Source of the DNA: CBDDDW01 sp965226805
GTDB taxonomy: Bacteria > Chloroflexota > Dehalococcoidia > Lucifugimonadales > JAGWBF01
Length of the DNA: 64,000 nt
Assembly: GCA_965226805.1 (NCBI GenBank)
Contig: CBDDDW010000001.1
Span: 25,111-89,110, forward strand
Direction of reading: 5' to 3'
Both the position numbers and the translations under genes were made by a program. The notes beneath the pieces are model-generated. The model saw nothing but the letters and a program-made list of their open reading frames with translations, was not told where the DNA came from and searched no databases. This document shows, one piece after another, positions 1 through 11,000 of the stretch (the stretch's first letter is position 1; every line of letters starts with the position of its first letter).

Positions 1-575
1 AGCTGGGGATTGGTGTTACAGAGCGCTATGCTGTAGCTGGCCGCCCCACCACCCAGGTCTATGAGCTTGCGCTTTTCTCGAACATCAAGGCTCTGCACCA
101 GATAATGAGCTTGCCCAGAGGTCGCTCGGTTGTGCTGACCTATCATGTAGTTGGTCCAATAGGTGTCTGCGTCAACGTAGCCCGTCTCATAAGGAAGAAG
201 AGTCTTACCTTCCTTGATTACCTCGTCGAGACGGCCCCAGGACGCCCAAGTATTCGTATGGTGGAGGGCGTGATCCCCGACGTATCCTGCTTTGCCCTTG
301 ACCAGAAATTTTGACGACATTGAGGAGTTGATGAATTTGCCGTCCTTCTTGTCCAGCAAGTCCAATACCACACAGCAATCCAGAAACGATTGAGTGTACC
401 TGGGTGATGCACCGATGCGAAGGGCAACCTCCTGAGATGTCAAAGACTCGGTTTCCAGCCGAGAGAAGACATCAAGTTTTATCCCTGCTCGCAATATCGC
501 CGAGTACCAGAAGTTTCTGGCCAACTCATTGACACGTTCCACGCCCAAATCGACGGGTGAGCCGGATTCTTTCAT
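1..575 (-). CDS. O-methyltransferase, 3' end cut by window edge
   Basis: Reading the minus strand from ATG at 575 gives 191 open codons that run off the window edge. The first ~90 residues are a helical dimerisation/winged-helix region, with SPRYTQSFLDCC and a following LDLLDKKDGKF segment. This is the layout of SAM-dependent O-methyltransferases of the plant-COMT/Methyltransf_2 type. The SAM-binding motif I starts just before the edge (KLIDLGGGAASYSIA). The family methylates small-molecule hydroxyls, but the substrate cannot be told because the substrate-binding half is missing. No strong Shine-Dalgarno is seen before the ATG. It is the last gene before an apparently empty 510-bp stretch and has no recognisable operon partner in the window. 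Confidence 0.75.
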   Translation of the reverse strand, partial: MKESGSPVDLGVERVNELARNFWYSAILRAGIKLDVFSRLETESLTSQEVALRIGASPRYTQSFLDCCVVLDLLDKKDGKFINSSMSSKFLVKGKAGYVGDHALHHTNTWASWGRLDEVIKEGKTLLPYETGYVDADTYWTNYMIGQHNRATSGQAHYLVQSLDVREKRKLIDLGGGAASYSIALCNTNPQ

Positions 576-1088
576 TGGTACAGTCCTTATCGATCGTTTT
601 CGCTGACGGGAACCCACGGTGCTTGACTCAAGCTGCCAAACCTAGGGTCACTGCGGCGGCCAAACGGCAATGAGTGCAGATCTTGGAGTCCAGTGGGGAG
701 GCCGGGACATGGTCGCGCGGCCTGGATTTGTTAGAGAAGATAGCTAGGGATCGCAGGGGGTGATATGGTTCCGACGGGGGGGACCAGTGGTATTAGGAAG
801 GGGATTTCCAGTGTTCCGAATCATGTCTCCCGAGGCTAAGGCTAGCTCCGGTAAAAAAAAAAGAGATTCAAGGTTCCAGTTATGTTCATTCCTTGATCCC
901 GAGATGGATCACATTTACCCCACATTCGCCGGCTTGGCGGTCATTGCACCTAGAGTGAACGAGCGTCTACAGTAGCGGGAACGTTATCACTTGTAGCCGA
1001 TGCTGTCAAACGCCAACTCAACCAGTGAGCTATATCCGCAGTACTTCTTGAAGGGCCGTGAAACGCGGGAGAAGAATCCAGTAGAGTG
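576..1088. other. intergenic stretch, nothing recognised
   Basis: About 510 bp between the 5' end of the methyltransferase and the 3' end of the epoxide hydrolase. The short open frames here give low-complexity, family-less translations. No RNA gene or clear repeat is visible. It presumably holds the promoter for the methyltransferase. Confidence 0.4.
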
Positions 1089-2252
1089 TTACTGGGTGGC
1101 GCGGTGGGACCGAAAGAAGGCGCGGACGTCCTCGGCCAGGAGCTCTGGCTCCTCCAGGGCCGCGAAGTGCCCTCCCCTGGGCATCTCCGTCCAGCGGCAG
1201 ACGTTGTAGGACCGCTCGGCCCATTCCCGAGGCGGCAGGCTTATCTCGGCAGGAAAAACAGCGATGGCCGCGGGCGTCGGCACCTGCGCATCCTTGCTCA
1301 TCACCCACGCTTCACGCAGGTTCTCGTAATACATCCTAACGGAGGAGACGATGGTCTGCGTTACCCAGTAGATGGTAATGTTGGTCAGCAGCTCGTCCTT
1401 GGTGAACCGCCGCTCTACATCGCCGCCGCAGTCGCTCCAAGTGCGGTATTTCTCCACTATCCAGGCTGCCAACCCCAGGGGCGAATCGTTTAGGCCGTAA
1501 GACAGGGTCTGGGGCTTCGTGCCCTGGATGTGGTTGTAACCCCCCTCATCCTGCTGCCAGCGCCCCCGCTGTTCGATGAAGGCCTGCTCGGCCTCGTTCA
1601 ACTCCCTCGACCCGGGGCCCAGATAGGGCATGGGTTGGACGATCGAGCCGGTCATGTGGATGCCTATCGTGCGGTCAGCGTGGTAGTGGCCCAACCGTGC
1701 GGTGACCCCGGCGCCTATGTCTCCGCCCTGGGCGGCGAACCGTGGATATCCCAGGTTCTCGGTCATCAGCTTTGTCCACATCCCAGCAACCCGCCGGACT
1801 TCCATTCCGCGTTCGGTGGGCTTGTCCGAGAAGCCGAAGCCGGGCAGGGAGGGGGCGACCACGTCGAAAGCGTCGGCGGGATCTCCGCCGTGGGCGCCGG
1901 GGTCGGCCAGCAGAGGAATGACCTTGTGCATCTCAAAGAAAGTGCTGGGCCAGCCATGGGTTATCACCAGCGGCATGGGGTTGGGACCTTTTCCCCGCTC
2001 GTGGACGAAATGGATGTCCAGCCCGTCCACCTTCGACTTGAAGTGATTGAACGCGTTTAGCTTGGTTTCCTGGGCGCGCCAATCGAATCCCGTGCGCCAA
2101 TACTCGACCAGTCCCTTCAGGTACTCTAGATTGGTGCCGTAGTCCCAGCCGGAGTTGGGGATCTCGTCGGGCCAGCGAACGGTCTCCAGGCGGCGCCGCA
2201 GGTCGTCCAGCACCTCATCGTGCACCTCGATCTTGAACGGCTTGACCTCCAT
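1089..2252 (-). CDS. epoxide hydrolase (EHN domain + alpha/beta hydrolase)
   Basis: 387-residue epoxide hydrolase, expected to open epoxides to vicinal diols in the cytoplasm. The N-terminal EHN domain covers roughly residues 1-110 (KPFKIEVHDEVLDDLRRRL, then the W-P-D-E segment). An alpha/beta-hydrolase fold follows, with the oxyanion-side HGWPSTFFE motif, the nucleophile elbow around AAQGGDIGA (Asp nucleophile), and a C-terminal catalytic His in PRGGHFAALEEPE. I place the start at ATG 2252 because GAGGAGGG lies just upstream. The frame stays open to 2336, but that extension reads through an intergenic repeat and has no family similarity. It lies downstream of the amidohydrolase at 2408-3424 on the same strand, separated by a repeat/hairpin. 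The substrate is unknown; juvenile-hormone-like or limonene-like epoxides cannot be distinguished from sequence alone. Confidence 0.9.
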   Translation of the reverse strand: MEVKPFKIEVHDEVLDDLRRRLETVRWPDEIPNSGWDYGTNLEYLKGLVEYWRTGFDWRAQETKLNAFNHFKSKVDGLDIHFVHERGKGPNPMPLVITHGWPSTFFEMHKVIPLLADPGAHGGDPADAFDVVAPSLPGFGFSDKPTERGMEVRRVAGMWTKLMTENLGYPRFAAQGGDIGAGVTARLGHYHADRTIGIHMTGSIVQPMPYLGPGSRELNEAEQAFIEQRGRWQQDEGGYNHIQGTKPQTLSYGLNDSPLGLAAWIVEKYRTWSDCGGDVERRFTKDELLTNITIYWVTQTIVSSVRMYYENLREAWVMSKDAQVPTPAAIAVFPAEISLPPREWAERSYNVCRWTEMPRGGHFAALEEPELLAEDVRAFFRSHRATQ

Positions 2253-2333
2253 CTCTCTACCCTCCTCAATTCTCGGTCCCAGGCGCCCAGCAGGGTGCTG
2301 AAAAACCCTTTCGACCATCCCCCTGACCTCTTC

Positions 2334-2386
2334 CATTCGACAGGCTCAGGACAGGCAAAGGGGCTTCGCCCCCCTGTACTCCCTTT
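2334..2386. repeat. dispersed intergenic repeat with GGGGC/GCCCC hairpin
   Basis: Contains TTCGACAGGCTCAGGACAGG followed by a GGGGC-TTC-GCCCC hairpin. I know this core as a recurrent intergenic motif in many environmental bacterial genomes. Its position between two same-strand genes suggests a transcript-end or attenuator role, which is inference. Only one clear copy is seen in this window. Confidence 0.5.
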
Positions 2387-2407
2387 CTTCATCAGCCGCC
2401 TAGACGG

Positions 2408-3424
2408 CTAGACATCTATTGAGTAGACGCGGGCGGCGGTGTCGTGGAACAGGGCGGTCCGCTCTGAGTGCGAATACCCCTGCGAAAGCCGCTTAAAGGC
2501 GTTGTAAAGAACGTTGTACGAGTAGGACACCTTGTCGACCGGGAAGTTGCTCTCGAACATGCACCGGTCGGACCCGAACTGTTCAATGCAGTAATTCATG
2601 AGCGGCGCCAGCGACTCGGCCAGCTCCTCCGACCCCACTGGGACCTCCCGCTTCGACCAGTCGAAGCCGTACCGCGCCTGGCCCATCCCGCCCAGCTTCA
2701 TGACGATGTTGGGGCACTGGGCCACGGTGGCCACGCCCCTACGCCACTCGGCCAGCACCTCGTTGTCGCGGTTGGCGTAGTGGCCCACCCGCAGCAGCCC
2801 GCCGATATGGTTCAGGACGATCGTGAGCTCGGGTACCGCGTTGGCGAAATCGGCCATCTCGTCCAACTGTGGGAAATACAGGGAGTTTTCCAACAAGAAG
2901 CCCATCTCCGCCAGGACCCGCCCGCCGGCCCGGTAGCCATCGGTGGCCAGGACACCCCGTATTTCCCGGTCCCGCACCTCCGGCGTGGGGTCCCAGCCCA
3001 CCGAGTGGCGGACCCCGCGGAAACGGTCAGGGCTGGCAACCTGGAGCGCCTCAAGGACCGGGCGCATTCGCTCGCCCAGCTTCAGGTCGGCCCGGCCGAT
3101 GATGGCGGCGGCGGCGCGGGCCGGTCCGTAGTCCCCACTGGTGCTGTCATCGGCCAGTTTCTGCGCGAACTCCACCTCGCCTACCGGGCGCAACTCCTCG
3201 GGACCTCCCGTGTGGTACTCGGAGCTGGCCTCGATGAACACAGTGGAGCGGACATTGTGGCCGCTGTTGATGTCGGCCGCAAGGTCCGCCAGCAGGTATT
3301 GCTGATATGCCAGTGGCTCAGGCCGGTGCACCCAGAAGTGATGGTGGGAGTCGCAGATGGACAGGTCTGGTTCCAGTGTGGGCTCCTGAGTCCGGGCCAA
3401 CCAGTCGGCGTCTCCAATGGGCAT
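2408..3424 (-). CDS. amidohydrolase-2 family metal-dependent hydrolase
   Basis: 338-residue TIM-barrel amidohydrolase (Amidohydro_2). Metal-site signatures are the N-terminal CDSHHHFW (residues ~24-31), RGVRHSVGWD in the middle, the LNHIGG strand, and the late ESNFPVDK segment where relatives usually have a G-S-D-F-P type motif. The family hydrolyses lactones or decarboxylates aromatic and dicarbonyl acids; 2-pyrone-4,6-dicarboxylate hydrolase-like and fuconolactonase-like enzymes are the nearest described types. The ATG at 3424 is preceded by GAGGACGG. A small AGCCG/CGGCT hairpin overlaps the stop codon. It lies upstream of the epoxide hydrolase on the same strand, which suggests a small catabolic unit. 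The exact substrate is unknown. Confidence 0.85.
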   Translation of the reverse strand: MPIGDADWLARTQEPTLEPDLSICDSHHHFWVHRPEPLAYQQYLLADLAADINSGHNVRSTVFIEASSEYHTGGPEELRPVGEVEFAQKLADDSTSGDYGPARAAAAIIGRADLKLGERMRPVLEALQVASPDRFRGVRHSVGWDPTPEVRDREIRGVLATDGYRAGGRVLAEMGFLLENSLYFPQLDEMADFANAVPELTIVLNHIGGLLRVGHYANRDNEVLAEWRRGVATVAQCPNIVMKLGGMGQARYGFDWSKREVPVGSEELAESLAPLMNYCIEQFGSDRCMFESNFPVDKVSYSYNVLYNAFKRLSQGYSHSERTALFHDTAARVYSIDV

Positions 3425-3802
3425 AATCCGTCCGTCCTCTATCTTCAGGGTCGGCGTCCCGGCCTGTCCGAACTGCGGGCAATTTTCAGGTTGATCGACC
3501 TATGCCACGGCTAATCTATGGGCGGTTGTTGCTCGGTCTCCGAGGAGGATAACCTAATCGGAGAGCTCCACGCAATGGCTGGCGACCCGTGGACAAGGCA
3601 CCTCCTCCGACGGACCCAGTCGGAGTAGAAGTTAGTGCGTTGAAATCCGTGAAGCACTGGTCACCGCCCGGCCACAAGACCAGGTTAAGTAGGATCGGCG
3701 GACGTCTGATGAGTCACGCTCGGCTTGGCCGCAAGTCAGTTGACATAGAAAATGTCGGCTAGTATAGTTTGCGCTTATTCCAAAAAGGTGAGGTGGTCGG
3801 CT
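3425..3802. other. divergent intergenic region, nothing recognised
   Basis: About 380 bp between divergently transcribed genes (amidohydrolase leftward, GlcG/HbpS-like rightward). It should contain both promoters. I could not pick a convincing -35/-10 pair or operator. Confidence 0.35.
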
Positions 3803-4222
3803 GTGTACAACAAACCCATGTTGAGTCTCGATCAGGCTCGGGCAGCCATCGATGCGATGATTGCCGAGTACAACAAAAACCCCGACCGGCGCAAGGTAGA
3901 TATGGCTGTGGTGGATGACGCGGGAAACCTTATCGCCTATGCTCGGATGGATAGGTGTCCGAGGCCCACCTTCGCCAGCAGGAAGGCCTACACATCAGCC
4001 TTGCGAGGGGCTGATACTGGGGCTCTCGCGGAGCAGCTCAAGAGCCAGGGTAGGACGCTGGAGTCCCTCGGCGACCCCAACCTCATCGCCATCGGAGGTG
4101 GAGTAGTAGTGGTCAACCCGAGTGACGGGGCCGTCGTCGGAGGCATCGGCGTTGGAGGACTCCCCACGGGGCAGGAGGACGAGGTGATCGCTAAGGTGGG
4201 CCTAAAGGCGCTGAACCTCTAA
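3803..4222 (+). CDS. GlcG/HbpS-like (DUF336) heme-binding family protein
   Basis: 139-residue protein of the GlcG/HbpS (DUF336) family, which is small, often heme- or flavin-associated and usually sits near oxidoreductases. The family pattern is clear: LSLDQARAAIDAMIAEY at the start, the central MAVVDDAGNLIAYARMD, the K-A-Y-T-S-A-L segment, and the Gly-rich C-terminus from AIGGGVVV to VGGIGVGGLP. I chose GTG 3803 because AGGTGAGGTGG lies 6-12 nt upstream. An ATG at 3752 is in frame but would add 17 residues with no family match. No operon partner is seen. A catalytic role is not implied by the sequence. Confidence 0.82.
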   Translation: MYNKPMLSLDQARAAIDAMIAEYNKNPDRRKVDMAVVDDAGNLIAYARMDRCPRPTFASRKAYTSALRGADTGALAEQLKSQGRTLESLGDPNLIAIGGGVVVVNPSDGAVVGGIGVGGLPTGQEDEVIAKVGLKALNL

Positions 4223-4257
4223 CGGGCGCCCTAAGCAATAGTGGGACGATACATGGG

Positions 4258-7200
4258 CTAGGAGTCCGCTGGCCAGGGGCTTTCGGACCTGCCGAAGTTC
4301 GATGCGGCGATCGCCAGATCGAGGACGTCCACCGACCCGTCGCCGTTAATGTCCGAATCCGTATCGATTGTATTGAAGTGGTTTCCGATTATCCGCAGGT
4401 CCCGGAAATCCACGTCACCATCCCCATCGGCATCTCCTCCGGCGAGCGTGACAAGAGGCAACGCGTTGGGCTGATCGATACCCACGACTAAGCCGACCTG
4501 CCTGGCCGGCAGATACCCAGAGTGACTCGCTTCTACGTCGTAGTTGCCTGGTGGAAGGTCCACGGAAAAGCTGCCCGCTTCGTCAGTCGTAACCTCATGG
4601 ACGCCGCCGGTAGCGGTGTCAGCGAATGTCACCAAGACCCCAGCATGGTTGGTCCTGCCCTGCAAGGTCACTTGGCCCGTGACCACGAAAAAGCCTGGAA
4701 CCACCACCTCGGGCAGTGTCTCAATTTTCTCGTTGTTGTCTTCGGTAGACTCCGTGACCTCCTGGCCGGAGTCGGCTATGGCTTTGACCTCGTGTATGCC
4801 AACGCGAGAAGTCCAGGTCTGAGTGGCCTGGCGCTCTTGACCCGCAGTCATGTCGCCGGTGATTCTCGCCTGCCCGATGAACGCGTTGTCGATCTCAAAG
4901 CGCACGTTGAAATCCCGTGTTGTACTGTTCTCGCTGATGTTTTTCACGGTGGCAGTGAACGTCACCTCCTCTCCCGCGTTGATCCCAGGGGCCGGGACCC
5001 ACGCTATGGAGATGACGACAAGGTCCGTGGCAGGGACGTTGGGCATTGTCGCGGAAAGAGTGTTGTTGTTCTCGTCGGTCTCCTCAACTGCGTTGGTCTC
5101 GTCCACGGTGGCCGTGAGAATATGAATCCCTACCTGGGAGGTCCAGAGCTGAGACGCCACCTTGAACTGGCCGGCCGTCAACCCTCCGGTGACCAGGTAG
5201 CTTCCGATGAAGACCCCGTCCACCTCGAACCGGACTGAGAAGTCACGCAGGGTGGCGCCGCTCCCAGTGTTCAGCAGCGTGGCGAAGACTGGGATCTCTT
5301 CCCCATCGCTGAACTGGGCCGCGGGAGACCAGGTCACCTCGAAGACGATCAGGTCCGGCGCCACCACCTCCGGCAGCTGCTCAATCAGCTGGTTGTTCTG
5401 CTCGTCCGATTCGGTTACGGCGTCGGCCTCGTCGACAACCACCGTTGCTGTGTGTATCCCACCCTCTGAGGTCCACACCCGGCTAACGCTGACCTGCTCA
5501 CCCGTTGAGAGGCCGCCCGTCACCAGACGGCTGCCGATCGCGACGCCGTCCACTTCGAACCGGACTGAGAAGTCACGCAGGGTGCTCCCTTCACCTGTGT
5601 TCACTATCAAAGCGGTAATAGACACTTCCTGACCGTCGAATATCCCTTCTGAGGGATCGAAGTCCATGTCCAGCACCACCAGGGTCGGAAGCGGGGACCT
5701 CCGGCAGCGAGAGGGTCAAGGAGTTGTTGGCCTCGTCGGCCTCAGTGACCGCGCCTTCGCTGTCGGCGATCGCTTTCGCCGTGTAGGCGCCGACTTGGGC
5801 GGTCCAGTCGGCGGTGATCACCACTGACTCTCCGATAGACAGCCCGCCCGTGACCAGCTCTTCAGCCAGAAAGGCGTCGTCTATCTCGAAGCGAACCAGG
5901 AAGTTGCCCGGCAAGTCCCCACTACCGGCGTTGGACACTGTTGCAACGACAGCCACCTGCTGACCATCGACAAGGGTCTCTTGGGGGAGCGTGATAATCT
6001 GGGATACCACCAGGTCGGGAGCCCCTATCGTAGGCAGGTTCTCAACCCGATCGTTATTTCCTTCTATGGACTCTGGCACTGCATCGAACCGGTCGGCGAA
6101 TGCCCTTACGTTGTGGTCACCAAGACTGGCCGTCCAGGTCTGGCTCACCTGGACCGAGCCGCCCCTGGCAAGTCCATTGACGACGCTCTGGCCGATGAAG
6201 ACCCCGTCCAGTTCGAAAAAGACGTGGAACTCCCTGGAGGTGCCGCCTTCTCCAGTGTTGACCACCGTGGCTGTGAAGTTCACCTGTTCACCGTCGTCGA
6301 TACTAGCTGGCGGGGTCCACGAGATATCGGATACGACGAGGTCCGGGGAGGGGACATCGGGCAATGTCAGGACCATCTCGTTGTTGTTCCTCGTTCGACT
6401 CACCGATAGCGCCCAGCTCATCAGCGATTACAGTCAGGGTGTGGGTCCCTGGTGAGACCCCCCAGACCTGATTCACTTGCAACTGCCCTCCGGCCTCCAA
6501 CCCACCCCTGACCCGATGACTCCCGATCTTTACCTGGTCCACTTTGAAGGCCACATGAAAGTCGTCGAAGATGGCCCCATCGCCTGTGTTCGCGATTGTA
6601 GCGGTAATAGTAACGATATCGCCGTCCTGGAAGTCGAGGGGAGTGACGTTGAGATCGATCACCGTCAGGTCTGTGGGCAGGGCGACCACCGAAACGCTGA
6701 TCGTCCCATCTACGGAGCCGCCGTTGGAGCTGACGGTGACGGTCCCTGTATGAGTTAGGCCTCCCTCCAGGGAGCTTGTATCCGCGGTCACGACAACGGC
6801 GTCCGTCTCGGCAGTGGTTGTGCCCTGAGCGGGCCGGCGCTCACCGTCCAATCCAGGGTACCCGTACCGCAGTTCGTGAGTTCAAAGGACCCCTGAACAA
6901 TATCGCCCCGGTTCAGCTCGCCGAAATTGATTGAAGGTGGGAATGGGGAGGTGCACAGTAACGGGTCCACTGGGACTATAACCGACAGCGTATGCCCTAC
7001 TGCCTGGGAAGGTATCGGCCGGGACTGGGTGTCTCCCAGGACCACATCCTCCAGAGTGATATCTCCTGTCGCCCCTTCTCCACCCACTACCAGAAACGAC
7101 ACTCCCGCCAGGTAGCCTATGCCGGTGGCGCCGTCGATACCGGGGATATTCTGGATTATCCTGATCCTCCCTGGCGCGATCTCCATCCAGGCATCCACAG

Positions 7201-7930
7201 GAATCGCAGTGCCATTTATCAGGCCAGGGGTAACGTCCGCCGTCCTCAGCACGTTGGGATCGAAGACCACGTCGTAGTTCGCGGCGTCGAAGTTGGTTAC
7301 CTCGCTGATCCGGATAAGCGCGGTGAAGTTGCTATCGACGAACACCTGGTCGGGGGCATCTATGCTCACGGTCACCACCTGATGGGGGGTGACGGTAACT
7401 GAGTCGCCTACCCACTCGGCTGGTATGGCGTTGGCTAAGTTGTCGCCAAGCACGCCGTCCTCGAGGTCAATGGAACTCGTCTCGCCGGGGGACCCCACGG
7501 CGCGGAAATGCACCTCAGCAAGGGAGCCAGTGCCGCTGACGCCCGCTAGTCCGGGCACGTTTTGGACTACAGTGACCCTCCCGGAGGCGTTGTCTATATT
7601 CCGTGCGCCCACGGGGATTTCCGTGCCACCTATGTTGCCGGACGTGACGTCCGTGACTGCCAGGACGCCCGGATTGAAGGTAACGACGTAGTTCGCGGCG
7701 TCGAAGTTGTCTACCTGGGAGATAAGGATCGGAGCCACAAAATCTGAGTCCTCCAGCACCAAATCAGGGGCCTGAATGCTGACGGTGACGTGACCCTCGG
7801 CTTGGGCAGATTGAAAGAGGAGGACGTGGGCCGCTGCGAAGGCAGTGAGACACAGGAGGATAAGGAATACTAAGAACGGGCCGTAGAGCGGCCACCTAGT
7901 CCAGTATAAAGTCCTTAGCCTCACCCCCAA
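4258..7930 (-). pseudogene. secreted cohesin-CARDB(x6)-dockerin protein, three frameshifts
   Basis: The homologous sequence is continuous but spread over four reading frames. Order: signal/TM segment (residues ~15-40), two cohesin-like domains (each with NFDAANY, Q-N-V/I-P-G and a VLGD segment), a truncated BACON/choice-of-anchor-like unit ending LDWTVSAG, six CARDB repeats (DLVV...W.P, FTATV.NTGEG, V.G.A..W), a carboxypeptidase-regulatory-like domain, and a dockerin-type C-terminus with two Ca-binding loops (DADGDGDVDFRDL, DINGDGSVDVLDL). The frame breaks lie near 6810-6850 (apparently with a small deletion), near 6393 (one extra G in the E-S-N-E..N-N-N-E segment), and near 5684 (one extra C before the L-V-V-L). 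Similar short direct repeats at 5219-5256 and 5549-5583 reflect CARDB duplication. The likely role is cell-surface adhesion or scaffolding. It sits 99 bp downstream of the 8030-13386 gene, possibly in one transcript. It may be intact if the indels are assembly errors. Confidence 0.8.
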
Positions 7931-8029
7931 CTACCCTTACCGTACCTGTAGGGCTCGTAGCCCTGGGGGTCAGCTGAACTCAGGAGAGTATGGCCTGCCA
8001 CGAACGGCTGCATCGGTATACCCTGCACA

Positions 8030-11000
8030 TCAGGCCAGGCCTGCGATGATGCGCTCGATCATGGTGAGGTCCAGGGCGTTGACCGCCCCGTCCTCGTTGG
8101 CGTCGGCGCCAGGCGTGGGGTCGGCTAGGCCAAGGATGATCAGCTCTGTCATCGTGATGTCCAGGGCGCTGACCTGACCGTCGCCATTGGCATCGCCGGG
8201 GAGCACCGTACGGACTTCTACCGAATCGCCGAACCACGCCACGCTTATCGCGTTGGCCAGATTGTCCCCCAACACTCCGTCGACCAGCCCCAGGTCGCTG
8301 GTATCGGACCCAGTCCCGATGACCTGGAAGTGAAGGACCGCCAGCCAGCCGGAGCCGGATATCCCAGGGACGCCGGGGACGTTCTGGACGACAACGGCAT
8401 TCCCACTTCCGTCCCCAGTACTCCAGGCGTCCACGGGGATGTCGGTGCCATTGATCCGCCCGTCGGTGACATTGGTCAGCTGGAGGACCAATGGGTCATA
8501 GGTCACGGTGTAGTTGGCGGCGTCGAAATTCTCCACCTGGCTTATCCTGATAACCGCCGTGAAGCCGCCGCCCGCCAGCACGAAGGTGGGGGCGTCAACC
8601 GTAACATTGACCCCACCCGCGTCCAGTGTAGAACCGCTGGCCTCATTGGACAGAGCTGAGATGTTCGCTCCCTCGTCCGACACTGTCATCCTGAAGTACA
8701 GCATCGTGGCGGGCGGGAGCCCGGTCACGGTAAAGCCTTGGAGGAAGCCGGCGGGTTGTGGCACGGGCTCTCCCGACACTTGGGTGGCCGAATCCCAGTT
8801 TGCGTCGGTGATGGGCGACGTGGAGTATCGCAGGTCGTACGAGCTCGCCGTGCCCGAGTTGCCGTCATCGCCCACGGCGGTCCATATGAGCTCCACCGAG
8901 CTGGGCGTGAAACCGGTAGCTTCAAGGTCATCGATGGCTGCGGGCGCTACGTCGTCCCTCTCGTCGATGCGGATGTTGTCGAGATACCAGCCGTCACGCT
9001 GGTGGTTATTTATGCCACTGCTGGTGTGGGTGTCCCGGTTGTCGTCGAGGACGAACTTGATCCTGACCGAGTCCAAACCCACGAACGTGGCCGGGATGTC
9101 GATCGCGACCCTGGTCCACTCGTTCAGAGTGCCCCAATAGGTAGCGAGGGACTGCCAGGTGCCCTCCTGTCCGAAGTAGTTGGAAATGTAAATCCGGCCG
9201 CGGTCGTGCTCGTTGATCCAATGTTGTCCATCGTGGCCACTACCGAAGTCGTAAATGACGTATTTGTGCCAGAACGTGAGCTGAGGGTTGTCAGCGCTGC
9301 TGAGGTCAATCACATTGCTTAGTACCAGCTCCGACCATGTGTCCAGCGAATAATCCCCCCGCGGGCTTTCGTGCCAGGCGTTGTCGCCTTCGAAGGAGGT
9401 TGGCACCAACCCCCAGGAGCCGGATGCCCAATTACCTCCTCCGTCTTCCATGCCGTCGAAGAACGGGTAGTCAAGGCGAGGTGGCAGGGCCTCTCTCACC
9501 GTTACATCGTCGATGTACCAGCCGTCGGCAGAGGTGCTGCCGTTAGAGCGCACCCTGAATCGGATGAGCAGACCGGCTTGGCCGGCATAGGAGGAGAGGT
9601 CCACCAGCTCTCTGACCCACCCCGGGCCGCCGCCCGTGACGAAGTACAGCTGCGTCCAACTGGCGCCGGCGTTGGTAGAGATCTCCACGTGGCCGAAGTC
9701 TCGGTTCTCTTCCAGGCTGTATATGTGCCAGAACTCAAGAACAGGCATCTCGGACACTGAGAGGTCGATCTCTATCTGCAATGACGTACTGACGTTGTTG
9801 ACGTAGACACTGTTGGGGCTATCGGTCCACGAGTAAACTCCACTATGAGCCTCTTCTTGGGTCAATCCCCAGGGCGAGTCGTAGAACCAGGCGCCGGACC
9901 CGCTCTCCATGTCGTCGGAGTAGGGGAATTCGACGTTGAGGGGGCCCTCGTCGATACTCACGTCATCGATGTACCAGCCATCGGCCCTGCCGCTGCTGTC
10001 CGAGTCCAGCCGGAATCTGAGGTGGATCACGTCTCCGACATATCCGCTTAGGTCCACCTTCTCCTGGTTCCAGTCCTCGATGCCGGTGGCTCTGAACACA
10101 TTTACCCAGGTGGCGCCGCCGTTGTTGGAAACCTCAACGTAGCCGTAATCCCTGCCCACCTCCAGGGCCGTCCTGTGCCAGAAGGTCAGCGCTGGGGAGC
10201 CTGCCGCGGCCAATGAGATGGATGTCGTAAGGGCCGTATTGGCGTCGTCGGCGTAAGGGCCGACGGGGCTGTCCGCCCAGGAGGTGATACCACTGTAAGC
10301 AACGCTGGAAAGGCCCCACGGAGCGCTCCACTCCCAGTTGCTGGTCGTGTCCCCTTCCATATTATCGAAGAAGGGGTATGCGACCTCTGGCAGGCTATAG
10401 ATCGCCTCTACCTGGTTGCTACCCAGGCTGTACACACCGAGGTCGTCTATGACCCATATCTTGTAACGGAATGTGTCTGGTTCCAGGATGGTGTAGACGT
10501 CGGTGAAGGACGTAATGCTCTGGTCATCGATAGTCTGTACCAGAGTGCTGTTGGTGGTGACCGTGCCCTTGCTCCGGTAGATTTCATACCGGTTAAACGT
10601 GGCATTCGTGTTCTGTGTCCAGCTCAGATCGGTGCTGTGCATGGTGACATTCGCCGGCGGGCTCACGACCACGTCCCGCGGAGCGTCCTGGATTCTCACG
10701 TCGTCGATGAACCACCCGTCTCGCTGATGGTTGTTAATGCCGCTGCTTGTGTGGGTATCTCTGTTGTCGTCCAGGACGAACTTGATCCTCACCGAGCTGA
10801 GGCCCACCCAGTCGGACAGGTCGATTTGGACCTTGGTCCAATCGTTCTGGGTTCCCCAGAAGGTGGCCAGCTGGGTCCATGTCCCACCCTGGCCGAAGAA
10901 GTTGGATACGTACACCCGGCCGCGGTCATGTTCATTGATCCAGTGTTGCCCATCGTGGCCACTACCGAAGTCGTATATGACGTACTTGTGCCAGAATATG

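Noticed and set aside
760..975. 71-codon plus-strand frame in the 576-1088 gap
   Set aside because: No RBS of note, no family, poly-A run inside, and odd composition. Not supported as a gene.
2468..3514. Long plus-strand open frame of 348 codons
   Set aside because: It is the complement of the amidohydrolase gene. The translation is low in family signals and rich in V/A/G/H/P, as antisense frames of GC-rich genes usually are.
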